DNA of 34,180 nt from Chloroflexota bacterium. Lineage in GTDB: Bacteria > Chloroflexota > Ktedonobacteria > Ktedonobacterales > Ktedonobacteraceae. Made by a program: the position numbers and the translations under genes. This document shows positions 1 through 9,369 of this stretch, piece after piece (the stretch's first letter is position 1; every line of letters starts with the position of its first letter). The DNA lies in contig VBHI01000086.1 in assembly GCA_005881495.1 (NCBI GenBank), positions 4,414 to 38,593 on the forward strand, written 5' to 3'. The notes under the pieces are model-generated. The model did no database searches. It saw nothing but the letters and a program-made list of their open reading frames with translations, and had not been told where the DNA came from.

Positions 1-8
1 TCCTCCTT
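1..8 (-). promoter_or_regulatory. Shine-Dalgarno of the next gene beyond the left edge
   Basis: On the minus strand this reads AAGGAGGA, a near-perfect ribosome binding site. It lies about 37 bases after the NRPS stop codon, so another minus-strand gene very probably begins just outside the window, in the same transcription unit as the NRPS gene. Confidence 0.5.
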
Positions 9-44
9 GGGCTAAGTAATGCAACAAGACTAAGCCGCATCTAC

Positions 45-2012
45 TCAACCCAACAGATGCTGGATTTCCTCATCGCTCATCGCCTCAACTTTGGCAAGTA
101 TGAGTCGTTCAACTTCGGCAGACAACTGTCGAATAGTGGGAGCCTCGAACAGGATACGCAAGGAGAGATCGACTCCGAAGGTGTCGGCCACCCGCGCGAT
201 AATCTGCGTGCCCAACAAGGAGTGACCACCGAGCATAAAGAAGTTGTCATCTATCCCGACCCATTCTACATTCAGAAGGATGCTCACGATTCCAGCAATC
301 CGCTCTTCTGTAGGTGTCCTGGGAGCAACGAAGACCTCATCTCGCACTGTATTTGTCGCGTCTGGCTCAGGCAGAGTGGCACGATCTACCTTGCCGTTGG
401 GTGTTAGCGGCAGTTCCTCCAGTAGCACGAAGGTTGCCGGGATCATATAGTCAGGCAGGCGTGATACAAGGACGTCTCGCAGAGAGCTGGCCGCGACATG
501 AGTTCCAGGAAGTGGCACAATGTAGCCCACCAGGCGTTTATCACCAGCGGCATCTGCGCGAGCAACAACGACGCTCGCCTGAACTGTAGGGTGCTCATTC
601 AGCACCGACACAATCTCATTCGGTTCGATGCGGTAGCCCCGGATTTTGATCTGATAGTCGGTACGCCCCATAAAGGCAATCTGTCCGTCCGGTAAATAGC
701 GAGCCAGATCGCCCGTCTTGTACAGGAGCGCACCAGGCTCGTTGCTGAACGGATGTTGGATGAACCTTTCCGCAGTAAGCTCAGGACGGTTGAGATAGCC
801 CCGGGCCAGGCCTGCCCCACCAATATGCAGTTCTCCTGGCTCGCCGATCTGGACCTGCTGCAAGTGCTCATCCAGGATGTAGATCTGCGTGTTCGCGATG
901 GGGCGACCGATCGATGGCGGTACATCGGTGTGCGAACTGGGAGGCACATGCCCGGACGTGGCTACGACTGTCGCCTCGGTTGGGCCATAATTGTTGATGA
1001 GCACAAAAGGTAGGGTGGTGGGTGGGTAATGATGGAGCATGTCGGCCCCCGTCAGCAAGAAGCGCAGAGAGGTTGTCAACGGCCACTCCAGGGTTATAAC
1101 ACTCTCGGCCAGTGCAGTCGGCAGGAAAGTGATAGTGATTCCGCAACCGACTAGCCAATCGCGGAGCAATAGAGGTGTAGCGCGAGTATCTTCATCTGGC
1201 AGATATATACTTGCCCCGACCGTAAGATAGGGCCACAACTCCCAGCCAGTCGCGTCGAAGGCTGGACTTGTGAGTTGGGTCGCCCGGTCAGAGGCCGTCA
1301 CCGAGAAGGTCCGCTGATGCCAGAACACGAGATTGAGCAGGCCATCATAGGTAATCTGCACGCCCTTGGGTTGGCCGGTGGACCCGGAGGTATAGATAAC
1401 GTACGCCAGATCGGAGATCGTGACCGCTGAGGTCGGGTCAGTTGCGCTCTGTTGTGCTAACATTGCCGCGTCGGCATCTAGGCAGACGACCTGGGCTTTC
1501 TCGACATGGAGGCGTGCAGCCTGGTGTTGTCGTGTCACCAACACTGGAATCTGGGCATCTTCCAGCATGAAAGTGAGGCGATCGATCGGGTAGGTGGGGT
1601 CCAGCGGGACGTAGGCACCACCTGCCTTGAGAATGCCCAGAAGGCCCACCACCATGTCCAGGGAGCGCTCTATGCAGAGACCCACGAGCGCATTGGGTCC
1701 TACGCCAAGTGCCTGCAGGTAATGAGCTAGCTGATTGGCACGCCGATTAAGCTCTCTGTAGCTGAGCGCCTGACTGCCCGCCACAAGCGCCACCGCGTCA
1801 GGCGTGGCGGCTGCCTGCACTGCCACCAGTTGTGGGACGCATGTATCCCGGGGATAATCCTGATGGGGAGCGTTCCAGGCCGCTATTTGTTTCTGCTCCA
1901 TCTGCGTCAGTAGCGGCATGTCTAAACGATGTTCCTCTGTCACCGTGGAGAGAACGCCATAAACTGGCACATCGCGAGAGCCCTCTACAATCTCACTGCT
2001 ATTGGTGTACAC
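45..2012 (-). CDS. NRPS adenylation-peptidyl carrier didomain protein
   Basis: This 655-residue protein activates an amino acid as its adenylate and loads it onto its own carrier domain. Visible adenylation motifs are A3 ([12 protein letters not shown]), A5 (NNYGPTEA), A7 (YKTGDLARY), A8 ([16 protein letters not shown]) and A10 (NGKVDR). A carrier domain with LGGHSLLG follows; its Ser carries phosphopantetheine. The first ~45 residues look like the tail of a condensation-domain linker, but there is no condensation domain, so it is a loading or stand-alone module. The end ([10 protein letters not shown]) resembles a docking tail. By hand, the pocket reads Asp-Ala-Trp-x-Leu-Gly-Asn-Val-Val, closest to published leucine codes; this is tentative. 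The start is GTG at 2012, seven bases after a perfect AGGAGGT. The product is unknown because the rest of the cluster lies to the left. Confidence 0.93.
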   Translation of the reverse strand: MYTNSSEIVEGSRDVPVYGVLSTVTEEHRLDMPLLTQMEQKQIAAWNAPHQDYPRDTCVPQLVAVQAAATPDAVALVAGSQALSYRELNRRANQLAHYLQALGVGPNALVGLCIERSLDMVVGLLGILKAGGAYVPLDPTYPIDRLTFMLEDAQIPVLVTRQHQAARLHVEKAQVVCLDADAAMLAQQSATDPTSAVTISDLAYVIYTSGSTGQPKGVQITYDGLLNLVFWHQRTFSVTASDRATQLTSPAFDATGWELWPYLTVGASIYLPDEDTRATPLLLRDWLVGCGITITFLPTALAESVITLEWPLTTSLRFLLTGADMLHHYPPTTLPFVLINNYGPTEATVVATSGHVPPSSHTDVPPSIGRPIANTQIYILDEHLQQVQIGEPGELHIGGAGLARGYLNRPELTAERFIQHPFSNEPGALLYKTGDLARYLPDGQIAFMGRTDYQIKIRGYRIEPNEIVSVLNEHPTVQASVVVARADAAGDKRLVGYIVPLPGTHVAASSLRDVLVSRLPDYMIPATFVLLEELPLTPNGKVDRATLPEPDATNTVRDEVFVAPRTPTEERIAGIVSILLNVEWVGIDDNFFMLGGHSLLGTQIIARVADTFGVDLSLRILFEAPTIRQLSAEVERLILAKVEAMSDEEIQHLLG

Positions 2013-2032
2013 AATGATTACCTCCTGATCCG

Positions 2033-2061
2033 GTATTACTCAAGCTATCCAGCCAATTCAA
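2033..2061 (-). promoter_or_regulatory. Putative sigma-70-type promoter of the NRPS gene
   Basis: Minus strand: TTGAAT (2056-2061), a 17-base spacer, then TAATAC (2033-2038). Transcription would start close to 2026, immediately before the Shine-Dalgarno at 2020-2026, giving a very short leader. Seen by eye only. Confidence 0.4.
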
Positions 2062-2236
2062 CCATAGCATATAGTGGTGTTGACGAGATGCACACTACCG
2101 TTGTGAAATGGTAGTAAGTCATGATATATCAGCAAAAAGATATACCTTGCGCTGCATAGAACATTTCGCCATCTAACCGTTTCTCTTTCACAACCATCAC
2201 TCTACCCATACTCCTTCAATTGACAACTTTGTAGGC

Positions 2237-3238
2237 TCATACAGGTACCTCTGCGTTTTGCCTTTCCTGCTTCTTTAATATATCCTGCGCAGCAGCCAAT
2301 ATCCGCACCACCTCCAAACCAATACCGCCGTGGGCGCGGGGCTGTACTCCTATGCGGATGGAATTCGCGAAATCCTCACACTCCAGCCGCAGGGGCTCAA
2401 TCCAATCGATATGGGGAATGGTGATTGCACCATAGCGATATGAAACCACTGGGTCGGCATGCACATCAGCCCCTTTATTGTAGATTTTGATCATTTCAGC
2501 TGGATTAGTATCGTCGTAGACTACCATCCTTGCATCGCCAATTACTGTGACGCGGCGAATTTTACAGGGGTGAAGCCAGCTAACATGAATGTGTGCATTC
2601 ATGCCATCTGCAAACTCCAGGTCGAGATGGGCGACGTCTTCGATGTGCGACTGTACATGGGCATGCGCTTGCACCTTGATCTTCTCTGGTTTTTTACCAA
2701 ATAAGTAGAGCAGTATCGAGACATCGTGTGGTGCAAGGTCCCAGATGACATTGATATCATTGCGAAAGAGACCCAAGTTCACACGTTCAGCTTCGAAACA
2801 GTAGATTTTTCCCAGGTCGCCGCTTTGCACGAGCTTTCGCAGTTCATTTACGGCTGGATTATACTCAAACGTGTGTCCTACCATCAATACCCGCTCTCGC
2901 TCCTGAGCCAGTGCAATCAATTCCTCCGCTTGAGCGATACTGGCGGTAAGTGGCTTCTCAACGAGTACGTGCTTATTATGCAATAATGCTGCGCGTGCCA
3001 ATTGATAGTGCGTTCGCACAGGTGTAGCAATGACAACAGCATCGACGTCTGATCGAAATAAGTCCTCTACATGCGTCGCCGTCTTTATCCATGGCTGATT
3101 CACTGCCAGCATTGCCAGGCGCTGAGCATCATTGTCTGCCACGGTTGTTACCATTGCTTGTGGTAATGTATCGAGATTACGCGCAATTTTAGGACCCCAG
3201 TATCCCCAGCCGATAACACCAAAACGTAATTCCTTCAT
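2237..3238 (-). CDS. Gfo/Idh/MocA family NAD(P)-dependent oxidoreductase
   Basis: The 333-residue protein starts with a Rossmann fold (VIGWGYWGPKIARN) and carries the family motif VEKPLTAS near residue 95, then the C-terminal substrate domain with HDVSILLYLFG. These enzymes oxidise or reduce sugars or nucleotide sugars at a hydroxyl or keto group. It lies 54 bases after a DegT-type aminotransferase on the same strand. That pairing is typical of amino-sugar synthesis (WlbA-like oxidation followed by transamination), so a nucleotide-sugar 3-dehydrogenase is a reasonable guess; the substrate cannot be read from sequence. Length is normal for the family. Confidence 0.88.
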   Translation of the reverse strand: MKELRFGVIGWGYWGPKIARNLDTLPQAMVTTVADNDAQRLAMLAVNQPWIKTATHVEDLFRSDVDAVVIATPVRTHYQLARAALLHNKHVLVEKPLTASIAQAEELIALAQERERVLMVGHTFEYNPAVNELRKLVQSGDLGKIYCFEAERVNLGLFRNDINVIWDLAPHDVSILLYLFGKKPEKIKVQAHAHVQSHIEDVAHLDLEFADGMNAHIHVSWLHPCKIRRVTVIGDARMVVYDDTNPAEMIKIYNKGADVHADPVVSYRYGAITIPHIDWIEPLRLECEDFANSIRIGVQPRAHGGIGLEVVRILAAAQDILKKQERQNAEVPV

Positions 3239-3292
3239 TATCTTAATTTCCCTTCAACGTATGGTGCTTTCAAACGTTGAGTACACTTCTTG

Positions 3293-4411
3293 TTAAGCGC
3301 TCGGAACTCTCGACACGATGCTTCTCTTGACTACATTCACGACTATCTGCATTTGTTCTGTAGTAAGTTCTGGATACATAGGCAAGGAGACGATGCATTC
3401 TTTACAAGCCTCCGTCACAGGTAGCATACCGCGTACATACCCGTACCGTGCGCAGGCAGGCTGTAGGTGGATAGGTGTTGGATAGTGTATACCGGTAGCT
3501 ATTCCTTCTTGCTCTAACTGCTTGCGAAAGCGGTCGCGTTCCTGCACCTGTACAACGTAGACATAATAAACATGTGCAGCCCAAGGTCGAACAACCGGGA
3601 CAGTCTCGACTATCCCCTGTAGTTGCTCTGTATAGAAAATGGCGTGAGCCTGGCGCAAGGCATTCCATTGCTCCAGGTAGCGCAACTTCACCCGTAGCAC
3701 AGCTGCCTGTATTTCATCCAGGCGTGCATTGACTCCGATCATTTCATGCTGGTAGCGAATGAGCGAACCGTGATCGCGCAACTTGCGTAGAGTCACTGCT
3801 AGTCTTGCATCGTTCGTCACACATATGCCTGCTTCACCATAGGCTCCCAAGTTTTTACTGAAGTAGAAACTGAAACAGCCAATGTCCCCCATACTGCCAA
3901 CTCGCTGTCCCTTGTATGTTGCACCTTGGGCTTGCGAAGCATCTTCAATCACACGTAAACCATGCAAACGAGCAAAATCGAGTACTGGCTGCATATCTAC
4001 AGGATGGCCATATAAATGAACCGGGATGATAGCTTTAGTATGGGAAGTCAGAACTTGGTCAAGTTGTCGCCAGTCCATGGTGTAGGTATGTGGATCAATA
4101 TCGACAAAGACAGGCGTTGCCCCTACCAGCGCAATCGCCTCTACAGTCGCGATAAAGGTGTTAGTAACGGTGATCACCTCATCACCGGGGCTAATGTTAC
4201 ATGATCGCAGAGCAAGCATAAGGGCATCGGTTCCCGAAGAGAGACCAACACCATATTGACATCCGCAATACCGTGCAAATTCGTCCTCAAATGTTAAGCT
4301 TTGAGGGCCGAGGTAAAGTTGCATGACCTCAAGCACACCTTCAATTGCTGCCATTATTTCTGGCTTAATTGATCGATACTGTGCTTGTAGGTCTACCAGA
4401 GGTATCTGCAT
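3293..4411 (-). CDS. DegT/DnrJ/EryC1/StrS-family sugar aminotransferase
   Basis: A PLP-dependent aminotransferase of about 372 residues, with the PLP lysine in SFYFSKNLGAYGEAG (Lys about 186) and the family start IPLVDLQAQY. These enzymes aminate keto-sugars attached to nucleotides. I chose ATG 4411 because the family homology begins there and TGAAGGAG lies about 11 bases upstream; a longer reading to 4483 adds 24 unrelated residues. It probably forms an operon with the downstream Gfo/Idh/MocA gene, together making an amino sugar for a glycan or a glycosylated metabolite. Confidence 0.9.
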   Translation of the reverse strand: MQIPLVDLQAQYRSIKPEIMAAIEGVLEVMQLYLGPQSLTFEDEFARYCGCQYGVGLSSGTDALMLALRSCNISPGDEVITVTNTFIATVEAIALVGATPVFVDIDPHTYTMDWRQLDQVLTSHTKAIIPVHLYGHPVDMQPVLDFARLHGLRVIEDASQAQGATYKGQRVGSMGDIGCFSFYFSKNLGAYGEAGICVTNDARLAVTLRKLRDHGSLIRYQHEMIGVNARLDEIQAAVLRVKLRYLEQWNALRQAHAIFYTEQLQGIVETVPVVRPWAAHVYYVYVVQVQERDRFRKQLEQEGIATGIHYPTPIHLQPACARYGYVRGMLPVTEACKECIVSLPMYPELTTEQMQIVVNVVKRSIVSRVPSA

Positions 4412-4829
4412 ACAAGAAATAGCTCCTTCAATAACCAACCTCAATTGAAAAAAAGCAGTACCACCTAACAACTCCTCCAACATATACTAAAAGTTGGAAG
4501 TGCTAAGCTGATAGCTATAGAGGTTAAGATTGGGTTTAACTCAAATCTTTATGTTTAGAAATATCAAGCTATTAACCGAGTAGGCGTGATAAGAAAGGCC
4601 TGCTTGAGTTTTTACAACCATTTGCTTCTCTTTGAACTCTTGCGCATAAGTGGAGAAGATTTAACCTGAACAGATGAAGGCTCTGCTTTTTGTGCGTTCA
4701 CGTTAACATTTACCTTCACTTTATACCATTTTTGCATATGAATAAGAACCATTTCTACACCTACGTTGGCTATGCTATTTTATAGCCAGTCTCTGTGAAA
4801 ATACTACTTGTAAGCGAGTGGAGGGTACT
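4412..4829. other. Divergent intergenic region with a small hairpin
   Basis: No gene is visible between the aminotransferase (minus) and the sugar transferase (plus), so promoters for both should lie here. The only structure I see is the inverted repeat TGGCTAT/ATAGCCA at 4767-4773 and 4782-4788 with an 8-base loop, about 40 bases before the sugar transferase. It could be an operator or leader hairpin. Confidence 0.35.
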
Positions 4830-5498
4830 GTGGGAATTCGGTCGGCGCCCATACAAGCTATTAGCATTAACCTTGGTTATACACGGGCCAAACGTGTTCT
4901 CGATGTTGTGTTTACTCTACTTTTCTCATTACCCATTCTACTCATATGCGCAGTCATCGCGGTGTTGATCCTGCTAGACTCAAGAGGCCCCATCATTTAT
5001 CGGCAGAAACGCGTAGGACGCAACGGTCAAGATTTTGAGATGCTCAAGTTTCGCTCTATGTATGTCAATTGCGACGACATACGGCATCGTACAGCTATCA
5101 AGCACTACATCAATGGTAGAACACTCAATAATGATGAACTGGCACCTTATAAAACACATGATGACCCTCGTGTCACGAGAATAGGGAAATTTATCCGCGC
5201 CGCCAGCCTTGATGAACTCCCCCAATTTTGGAATGTCCTGTGTGGAGATATGTCGCTAGTTGGACCGCGACCTCCTCTGCCTTACGAAGTTGAGTTGTAT
5301 AGCCTGCGCGATAGGCTTCGTCTCGCAGGTTATCCTGGTTTGACTGGACCCTGGCAAGTCTTCGGGCGCAGCCGAGTGACCTTTGAGAGTATGGTCGAGA
5401 TGGATATTACATATCTTCAGCAACAATCTCTTTGGGAGGATATCAAACTTATTTTTCTCACCGTTCCTGTGGTAATCCAGAAGCGGGGGGGAGCGTAA
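4830..5498 (+). CDS. Initiating sugar-phosphate transferase (bacterial sugar transferase family)
   Basis: A WbaP/PssA/EpsE-type polyprenyl-phosphate glycosyl-1-phosphate transferase of about 222 residues. It moves a sugar phosphate from a nucleotide sugar onto the lipid carrier at the inner face of the membrane and so starts exopolysaccharide or glycan assembly. One hydrophobic segment (about residues 20-45) is followed by [19 protein letters not shown], the catalytic [21 protein letters not shown] block and GLTGPWQV. It is the short form, without the extra N-terminal membrane domain. Start: GTG 4830 has GGAGG five bases upstream; an in-frame GTG at 4818 is also possible. Confidence 0.92.
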   Translation: MGIRSAPIQAISINLGYTRAKRVLDVVFTLLFSLPILLICAVIAVLILLDSRGPIIYRQKRVGRNGQDFEMLKFRSMYVNCDDIRHRTAIKHYINGRTLNNDELAPYKTHDDPRVTRIGKFIRAASLDELPQFWNVLCGDMSLVGPRPPLPYEVELYSLRDRLRLAGYPGLTGPWQVFGRSRVTFESMVEMDITYLQQQSLWEDIKLIFLTVPVVIQKRGGA

Positions 5499-5564
5499 AA
5501 TGTGTATAGAACGATCAAGTTCTTTGTGAGTTTGATGTAGCCCTACATCAGCTTCTTGCTGCTT

Positions 5565-5996
5565 TTACAATTCGGTCTTAGCTAGAATGTACTCTAGCAT
5601 TGAGTGTACCTGAAACCAATGTACATAATAGGGCCAATTCAAAGAACGCCTGTGCCGCTCGTACGATTCGATACGGTGAATGAGCAGGCGTATTTTAGCG
5701 GGTGCGACCAAAACGGGGAATATTTTGTGCCCTGTCAACTTCTTTAGCGCTTCAATTACTGACTTATTTGGTTGTGCAGCAAAGGCCACAGTCAGTTCGC
5801 CCTGTGTAGCACCAACTACGATGCACAGGTACCGCTTCATCACTTCTAGAGGCAGGATTCTCCTATAGCGTAGTGGCACCCATCGCAGAGTGTTAAATCG
5901 TGGCCCGTAGAAGCTGTTCACATAAGAATGCCATCTCTTTCGCCATCTTAAGACTATGCATCTATCAGAATTTGAGATGATGTATGCTCCGTTCAT
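5565..5996 (-). CDS. Orphan GspE/MshE N-terminal-domain-like protein
   Basis: A 143-residue protein. Residues ~45-115 (ILPLEVMKRY... VAFAAQPNKSVIEALKKLTG ...IRLLIHRIES) follow the pattern of the N-terminal domain of type II secretion/type IV pilus ATPases (GSPII_E_N, also called MshEN, which can bind cyclic-di-GMP in some proteins). There is no ATPase domain. The first 45 residues are rich in Arg and aromatic residues and match nothing I recognise. No strong ribosome binding site precedes ATG 5996. It may be a small regulator next to the response regulators, but its role is unknown. Confidence 0.6.
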   Translation of the reverse strand: MNGAYIISNSDRCIVLRWRKRWHSYVNSFYGPRFNTLRWVPLRYRRILPLEVMKRYLCIVVGATQGELTVAFAAQPNKSVIEALKKLTGHKIFPVLVAPAKIRLLIHRIESYERHRRSLNWPYYVHWFQVHSMLEYILAKTEL

Positions 5997-6152
5997 ACTT
6001 GCGAAGGAAATACCAACTAAGTGAAGTTTAATAGCTCAGGATGTAGATACGATGTTGATCGAGACGAAAGTGTGGTGTCAGAAGTACTAATACGTGAAGA
6101 AGTCTCTACATTTCATCAGAAAAAAGAGCGAAAAAGTTAGGGCACCCATAAG

Positions 6153-6217
6153 AGAAGCAAACGCCTCTACTTCATGCTCAAGACGAGCAAACATGTATAG
6201 TAGAGGCGTTTGCTTCT
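6153..6217. repeat. Long inverted repeat, 19-bp perfect arms
   Basis: Arms at 6153-6171 and 6199-6217 (left arm includes AAGCAAACGCCTCTAC) are perfectly complementary around a 27-base spacer. The repeat lies between two minus-strand genes. On the minus strand T-rich stretches follow about 15 bases later, so it may terminate the response-regulator transcript, but the long spacer is unusual for that. It could instead be a small mobile palindromic repeat. Confidence 0.6.
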
Positions 6218-6289
6218 AGGTGCGTTTAGGTGCGTTGATATCCCAGTGATGGTTACAGGTCTGACTCAGAACCTCATGACAGAGTACAC

Positions 6290-7030
6290 TCATCCTGAAA
6301 CAACGCGTAGGGTATGTAAAACTTCTTTGGTACCGCCCTCCTCTACAGGATGGTGGACTAATGTATAGCCCACACCTGGAACAGTAAGAATGTAGCTGGG
6401 TTTATTTGGGTTTGGCTCCACTTTCTGTCGTAAATGACGTATATGGGCCTTGATCAAACAGGTATCTCCGTCGTTACCAAATCCCCAGATATAGGAAACG
6501 ATTTGATTTGCTGTGCAAACATTGTTTGCATTGATAGCAAGTAAATGAAGTAATTTACTTTCGGTTGGTGTTAAGCGATTAGTTTTTCCACTGACAGTTA
6601 CCTCGTTATGCATCGAATCAACACAAATAGGTCCAACCGTGATGATGGAAAAAGGTCGTTGTTCAAGAGTGGAACGCCCTCTACGACAAATTGCATGGAT
6701 ACGCGCTAAAAGTTGGTTAGGAAAAAAGGGTTTACGCAAATAATCATCGGCACCTGACTCCAGGCAATGAACCTCATTTTGTACATCTTTTCCGTCCGTC
6801 ATGACCAATACGAGTGCATCATGCTTATTTTGCATATCGCGACACATTTTCATTGCATCGACGTCCTTCAAAATAGGATCAAGGATGACTATGTCCGGTC
6901 GCTGTTCTTCCCATACAATCTTCGCCCGTTCACCCGTATACGCACGGTGTACATCAAATCCAAGAGTCTTAAGCCAGGTGGTAAGCATCTCGACCAAATC
7001 ACGGTCACTATCAACGATTAAAAGTTTCAT
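6290..7030 (-). CDS. OmpR/PhoB-type response regulator
   Basis: About 246 residues. The receiver domain (1-~115) has the acidic pair at Asp7/Asp9, phospho-acceptor Asp51 (VILDPIL), Thr78 and Lys100 (YLRKPF). The C-terminal winged helix (about 135-230) has NRLTPTESKLLHLLA and HIRHLRQKVEPNP, typical of Trans_reg_C DNA binding. Start ATG 7030 begins exactly at the receiver (MKLLIVDSD), with GGGAA upstream; the longer frame to 7066 adds 12 unrelated residues. No kinase is adjacent on the downstream side; the nearest sensor-like gene (8269-9090) is the truncated kinase. Confidence 0.92.
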   Translation of the reverse strand: MKLLIVDSDRDLVEMLTTWLKTLGFDVHRAYTGERAKIVWEEQRPDIVILDPILKDVDAMKMCRDMQNKHDALVLVMTDGKDVQNEVHCLESGADDYLRKPFFPNQLLARIHAICRRGRSTLEQRPFSIITVGPICVDSMHNEVTVSGKTNRLTPTESKLLHLLAINANNVCTANQIVSYIWGFGNDGDTCLIKAHIRHLRQKVEPNPNKPSYILTVPGVGYTLVHHPVEEGGTKEVLHTLRVVSG

Positions 7031-7372
7031 CGTCCGTTCATTCCCTTTACTGCGGTACTCTGTCAACTTTCATCTTTAGAGATGCCGAAGAGCTATAACA
7101 GTTCCAAACTACGCGAACACATCCAAGCTACGAACATATCAATAGCAATTAAAACATGAAAAAGGGTAAATATTCAATCCTCAAATGAAGTATTTAATAA
7201 CCCACATTCCGAAGTTTTTTGTGAACCTGGGTGAAAAGCCAATTCATACTATAGAGTTTTCACAAACCTCTACAATAGCGATCTGCTCTGCAAGCGATTT
7301 TGTGGAAATACGTAGGCGAAGACTGCGGAATGTATGTACAATAAATATGAAGAGAAAATGTCTGGTTAGGAG
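7031..7372. other. Intergenic region upstream of the OmpR-type regulator
   Basis: An AT-rich stretch of 342 bases with no convincing gene, RNA or strong repeat. The promoter of the downstream regulator should be here. No clear terminator for the NarL-type gene is visible. Confidence 0.4.
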
Positions 7373-8176
7373 TTATTCAACCCCCTCAAATGAGTTATAT
7401 GATACTGCCTGGGTACGGTTGGTCGCACCAAGTTTGTGTAGAATATTCTGTACATGCTTCCCTACTGTAAACCGTGAAATAAAAAGCTGAGAAGCTATTT
7501 GTTTATTACTATATCCTCGACGCATTAACTGGTAGACTTTTTCTTCTTGCGGGGTTAGATTTGGGAGGGATATGTGCGGCGAATGTGTTGGGGGGATTAT
7601 GTTAGGAGTCGGTATCTCGGAGGTAGCTCTATCAAACTCTTTTGTCTCATTTTGCTGATATATGGTTAATGCTGTTTCAAATGCATAATACTTTTGGACC
7701 AGCAGTTCCACGAGCCGTGTTAATACAGGAGGTATCATCGCCAATTGGCCCTGTAGAAACCCTTTTAGGGCCTTGACGATATCAGCGGCAGGGGTGTCTT
7801 TTGTGAGATAACCAGATATCCCCGCTAATACCGATTCCAGGAGTATGTCATCATCCAATGTTGCCGATAGGATAATGATACGAGGTTGAGGAAATACCTT
7901 TCGTACTTGATGTACTGTATCAATACCTTTGACGTCCGACAAATAGAGGTCTAACAGTACTAATTCAACGGGCACCACTGCTAATTTTGCCAGGGCTTCT
8001 TGACAAGTACCCGCTTCGGCAACGACCCGGAAACCGTCAATATCGTTGAGCAGATCGCGTAATCCACAGCGAAAAACTTCATGATCGTCAACAATCAAGA
8101 TTTTTAGTAAATCAACTGCTTGCAATTTCGTAGACTTACTAGAACGCGATACCATTGCATCCTTCTTCTCAACCAT
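7373..8176 (-). CDS. NarL/FixJ-type LuxR response regulator
   Basis: 267 residues. After a 20-residue lead-in, the receiver domain runs about 24-145 with Asp30/Asp31, phospho-acceptor Asp76 (VLLDLYLSD) and Lys126 (YLTKD). A Pro/Thr-rich linker (about 185-205) joins it to a LuxR/GerE helix-turn-helix (about 205-262: LTPQEEKVYQLMRRGYSNKQ, then FTVGKHVQNILHKLG). It lies 92 bases after the truncated histidine kinase gene and is its natural partner. The linker between receiver and HTH is longer than usual. Confidence 0.93.
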   Translation of the reverse strand: MVEKKDAMVSRSSKSTKLQAVDLLKILIVDDHEVFRCGLRDLLNDIDGFRVVAEAGTCQEALAKLAVVPVELVLLDLYLSDVKGIDTVHQVRKVFPQPRIIILSATLDDDILLESVLAGISGYLTKDTPAADIVKALKGFLQGQLAMIPPVLTRLVELLVQKYYAFETALTIYQQNETKEFDRATSEIPTPNIIPPTHSPHISLPNLTPQEEKVYQLMRRGYSNKQIASQLFISRFTVGKHVQNILHKLGATNRTQAVSYNSFEGVE

Positions 8177-8268
8177 TGTTACATATTCTAAAGTATCTAC
8201 ACATATCTACACAAGTAGGTATGATAGTAAAGGCTGTTCCCAGGTCAGATCATGGGGTATTCTCCTCA

Positions 8269-9090
8269 TCATCGTCTTTGATTCGTCTGGCTTTGGATGG
8301 GGAGTGAAACGAGTACCAGGGTATTTATGTTCCATATAGGCTGAGGAGTTTTTAAGTCTTGCATTATGTTACGAGCCTCAGCGACCACTCGGCGTAATGA
8401 TGCCTCCAATCTGGCGGTCTCTTCTGCATTCAGTTGCAACATTCCATCCGCGGAACTGTGCATCAACATCATGCTGATTTGCAACAGCACAACACTCAGT
8501 TCTTGCATAAGTCTATCATGAAGTTCGCTGCTCAAAGATGAACGTTCAGACTGGATGGCCCTGGTAAGCTCCTGGTAATAGCGTAGTTGAATACTCATAA
8601 GCTCATATTTACTCTGTTCAGAGCTTTTCGCATCGCGACTAATACGCTCTACAAACAACGGTGTTGTACATGAAGTAATTGCTAGAACCGCGAGTAAAAG
8701 TAACGTGCTGCGGCTGCCAAGGATACATGCACACATTACCGCCAGTAGTACACAAATATCGGCCATGCATAGCATAGCTATGCCAATGAGGCGTGGTCTA
8801 CGTTTGCTCGCTAAAAAGAATCCCAGCAGAAGTAACAAGCTGAATGCACAGATACTCAGTAAGGCTATTATCCAGTGGAGTAAAGCGAAGCCGAAAGAAG
8901 AGGGATCTATGGATTGTATTCTCAAACCCACCACACCCACGAGTAACAACAGAGCACTTTTGAGAATAATATAAAGAGAAAGCAAGCGAAAACGCGCAAG
9001 CCATACAAAGTCGGATGGATTCTCTGGTTTCTTCCAAATACGTGGTATAGAGAGAAGCCAAGAATGGATGTTTTGTAATGCTGTCTGCAC
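8269..9090 (-). CDS. Membrane histidine kinase-like protein lacking the ATPase domain
   Basis: 273 residues. Hydrophobic segments at about 35-57, 64-93 and 101-145 suggest four or five membrane passes. They are followed by a HisKA_3 dimerisation helix with SSELHDRLMQEL; His191 is the expected phosphorylation site. The protein ends about 80 residues later with no HATPase_c domain (no N, G1 or G2 boxes). The frame closes with two TGA codons in a row, and only 92 bases separate it from the next gene, so no ATPase domain is hidden in another frame here. It may dimerise with, or accept phosphate from, a full-length kinase, act as a phosphatase, or be decaying. Confidence 0.8.
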   Translation of the reverse strand: MQTALQNIHSWLLSIPRIWKKPENPSDFVWLARFRLLSLYIILKSALLLLVGVVGLRIQSIDPSSFGFALLHWIIALLSICAFSLLLLLGFFLASKRRPRLIGIAMLCMADICVLLAVMCACILGSRSTLLLLAVLAITSCTTPLFVERISRDAKSSEQSKYELMSIQLRYYQELTRAIQSERSSLSSELHDRLMQELSVVLLQISMMLMHSSADGMLQLNAEETARLEASLRRVVAEARNIMQDLKTPQPIWNINTLVLVSLPIQSQTNQRR

Positions 9091-9369
9091 GCTGCACCTT
9101 CAAAAAGCGTAAGCATCAGGTTGCTAAAAAATAATATGCAACCTCGTTGGAGCATTACACACGATTACATTGGATAACGTGTGAATAAGGAGCAACTTCC
9201 CTTGTATAAGATACCTTATGTGATGAAAAATGTCAACCGTCAAAAATCAGAAACTGTTTGCATTTGAAGGCTATTTCTTATGAACTGCTGGATGATCTAA
9301 GGCGTAGTTCTAGATGATTTGCGCCTCGAAATAAGGAATGACCTTTCTCAGCGGGTGCAATTCATCTGC

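Noticed and set aside
7051..7075. TTGACA upstream of the OmpR-type regulator as a promoter
   Set aside because: With a 17-base spacer the matching -10 is GAATGA, a poor match, and it would fall on the ribosome binding site.
8269..8274. TGA at the end of the truncated kinase as a second selenocysteine codon
   Set aside because: It is followed directly by another in-frame TGA, and no hairpin or conserved tail follows.
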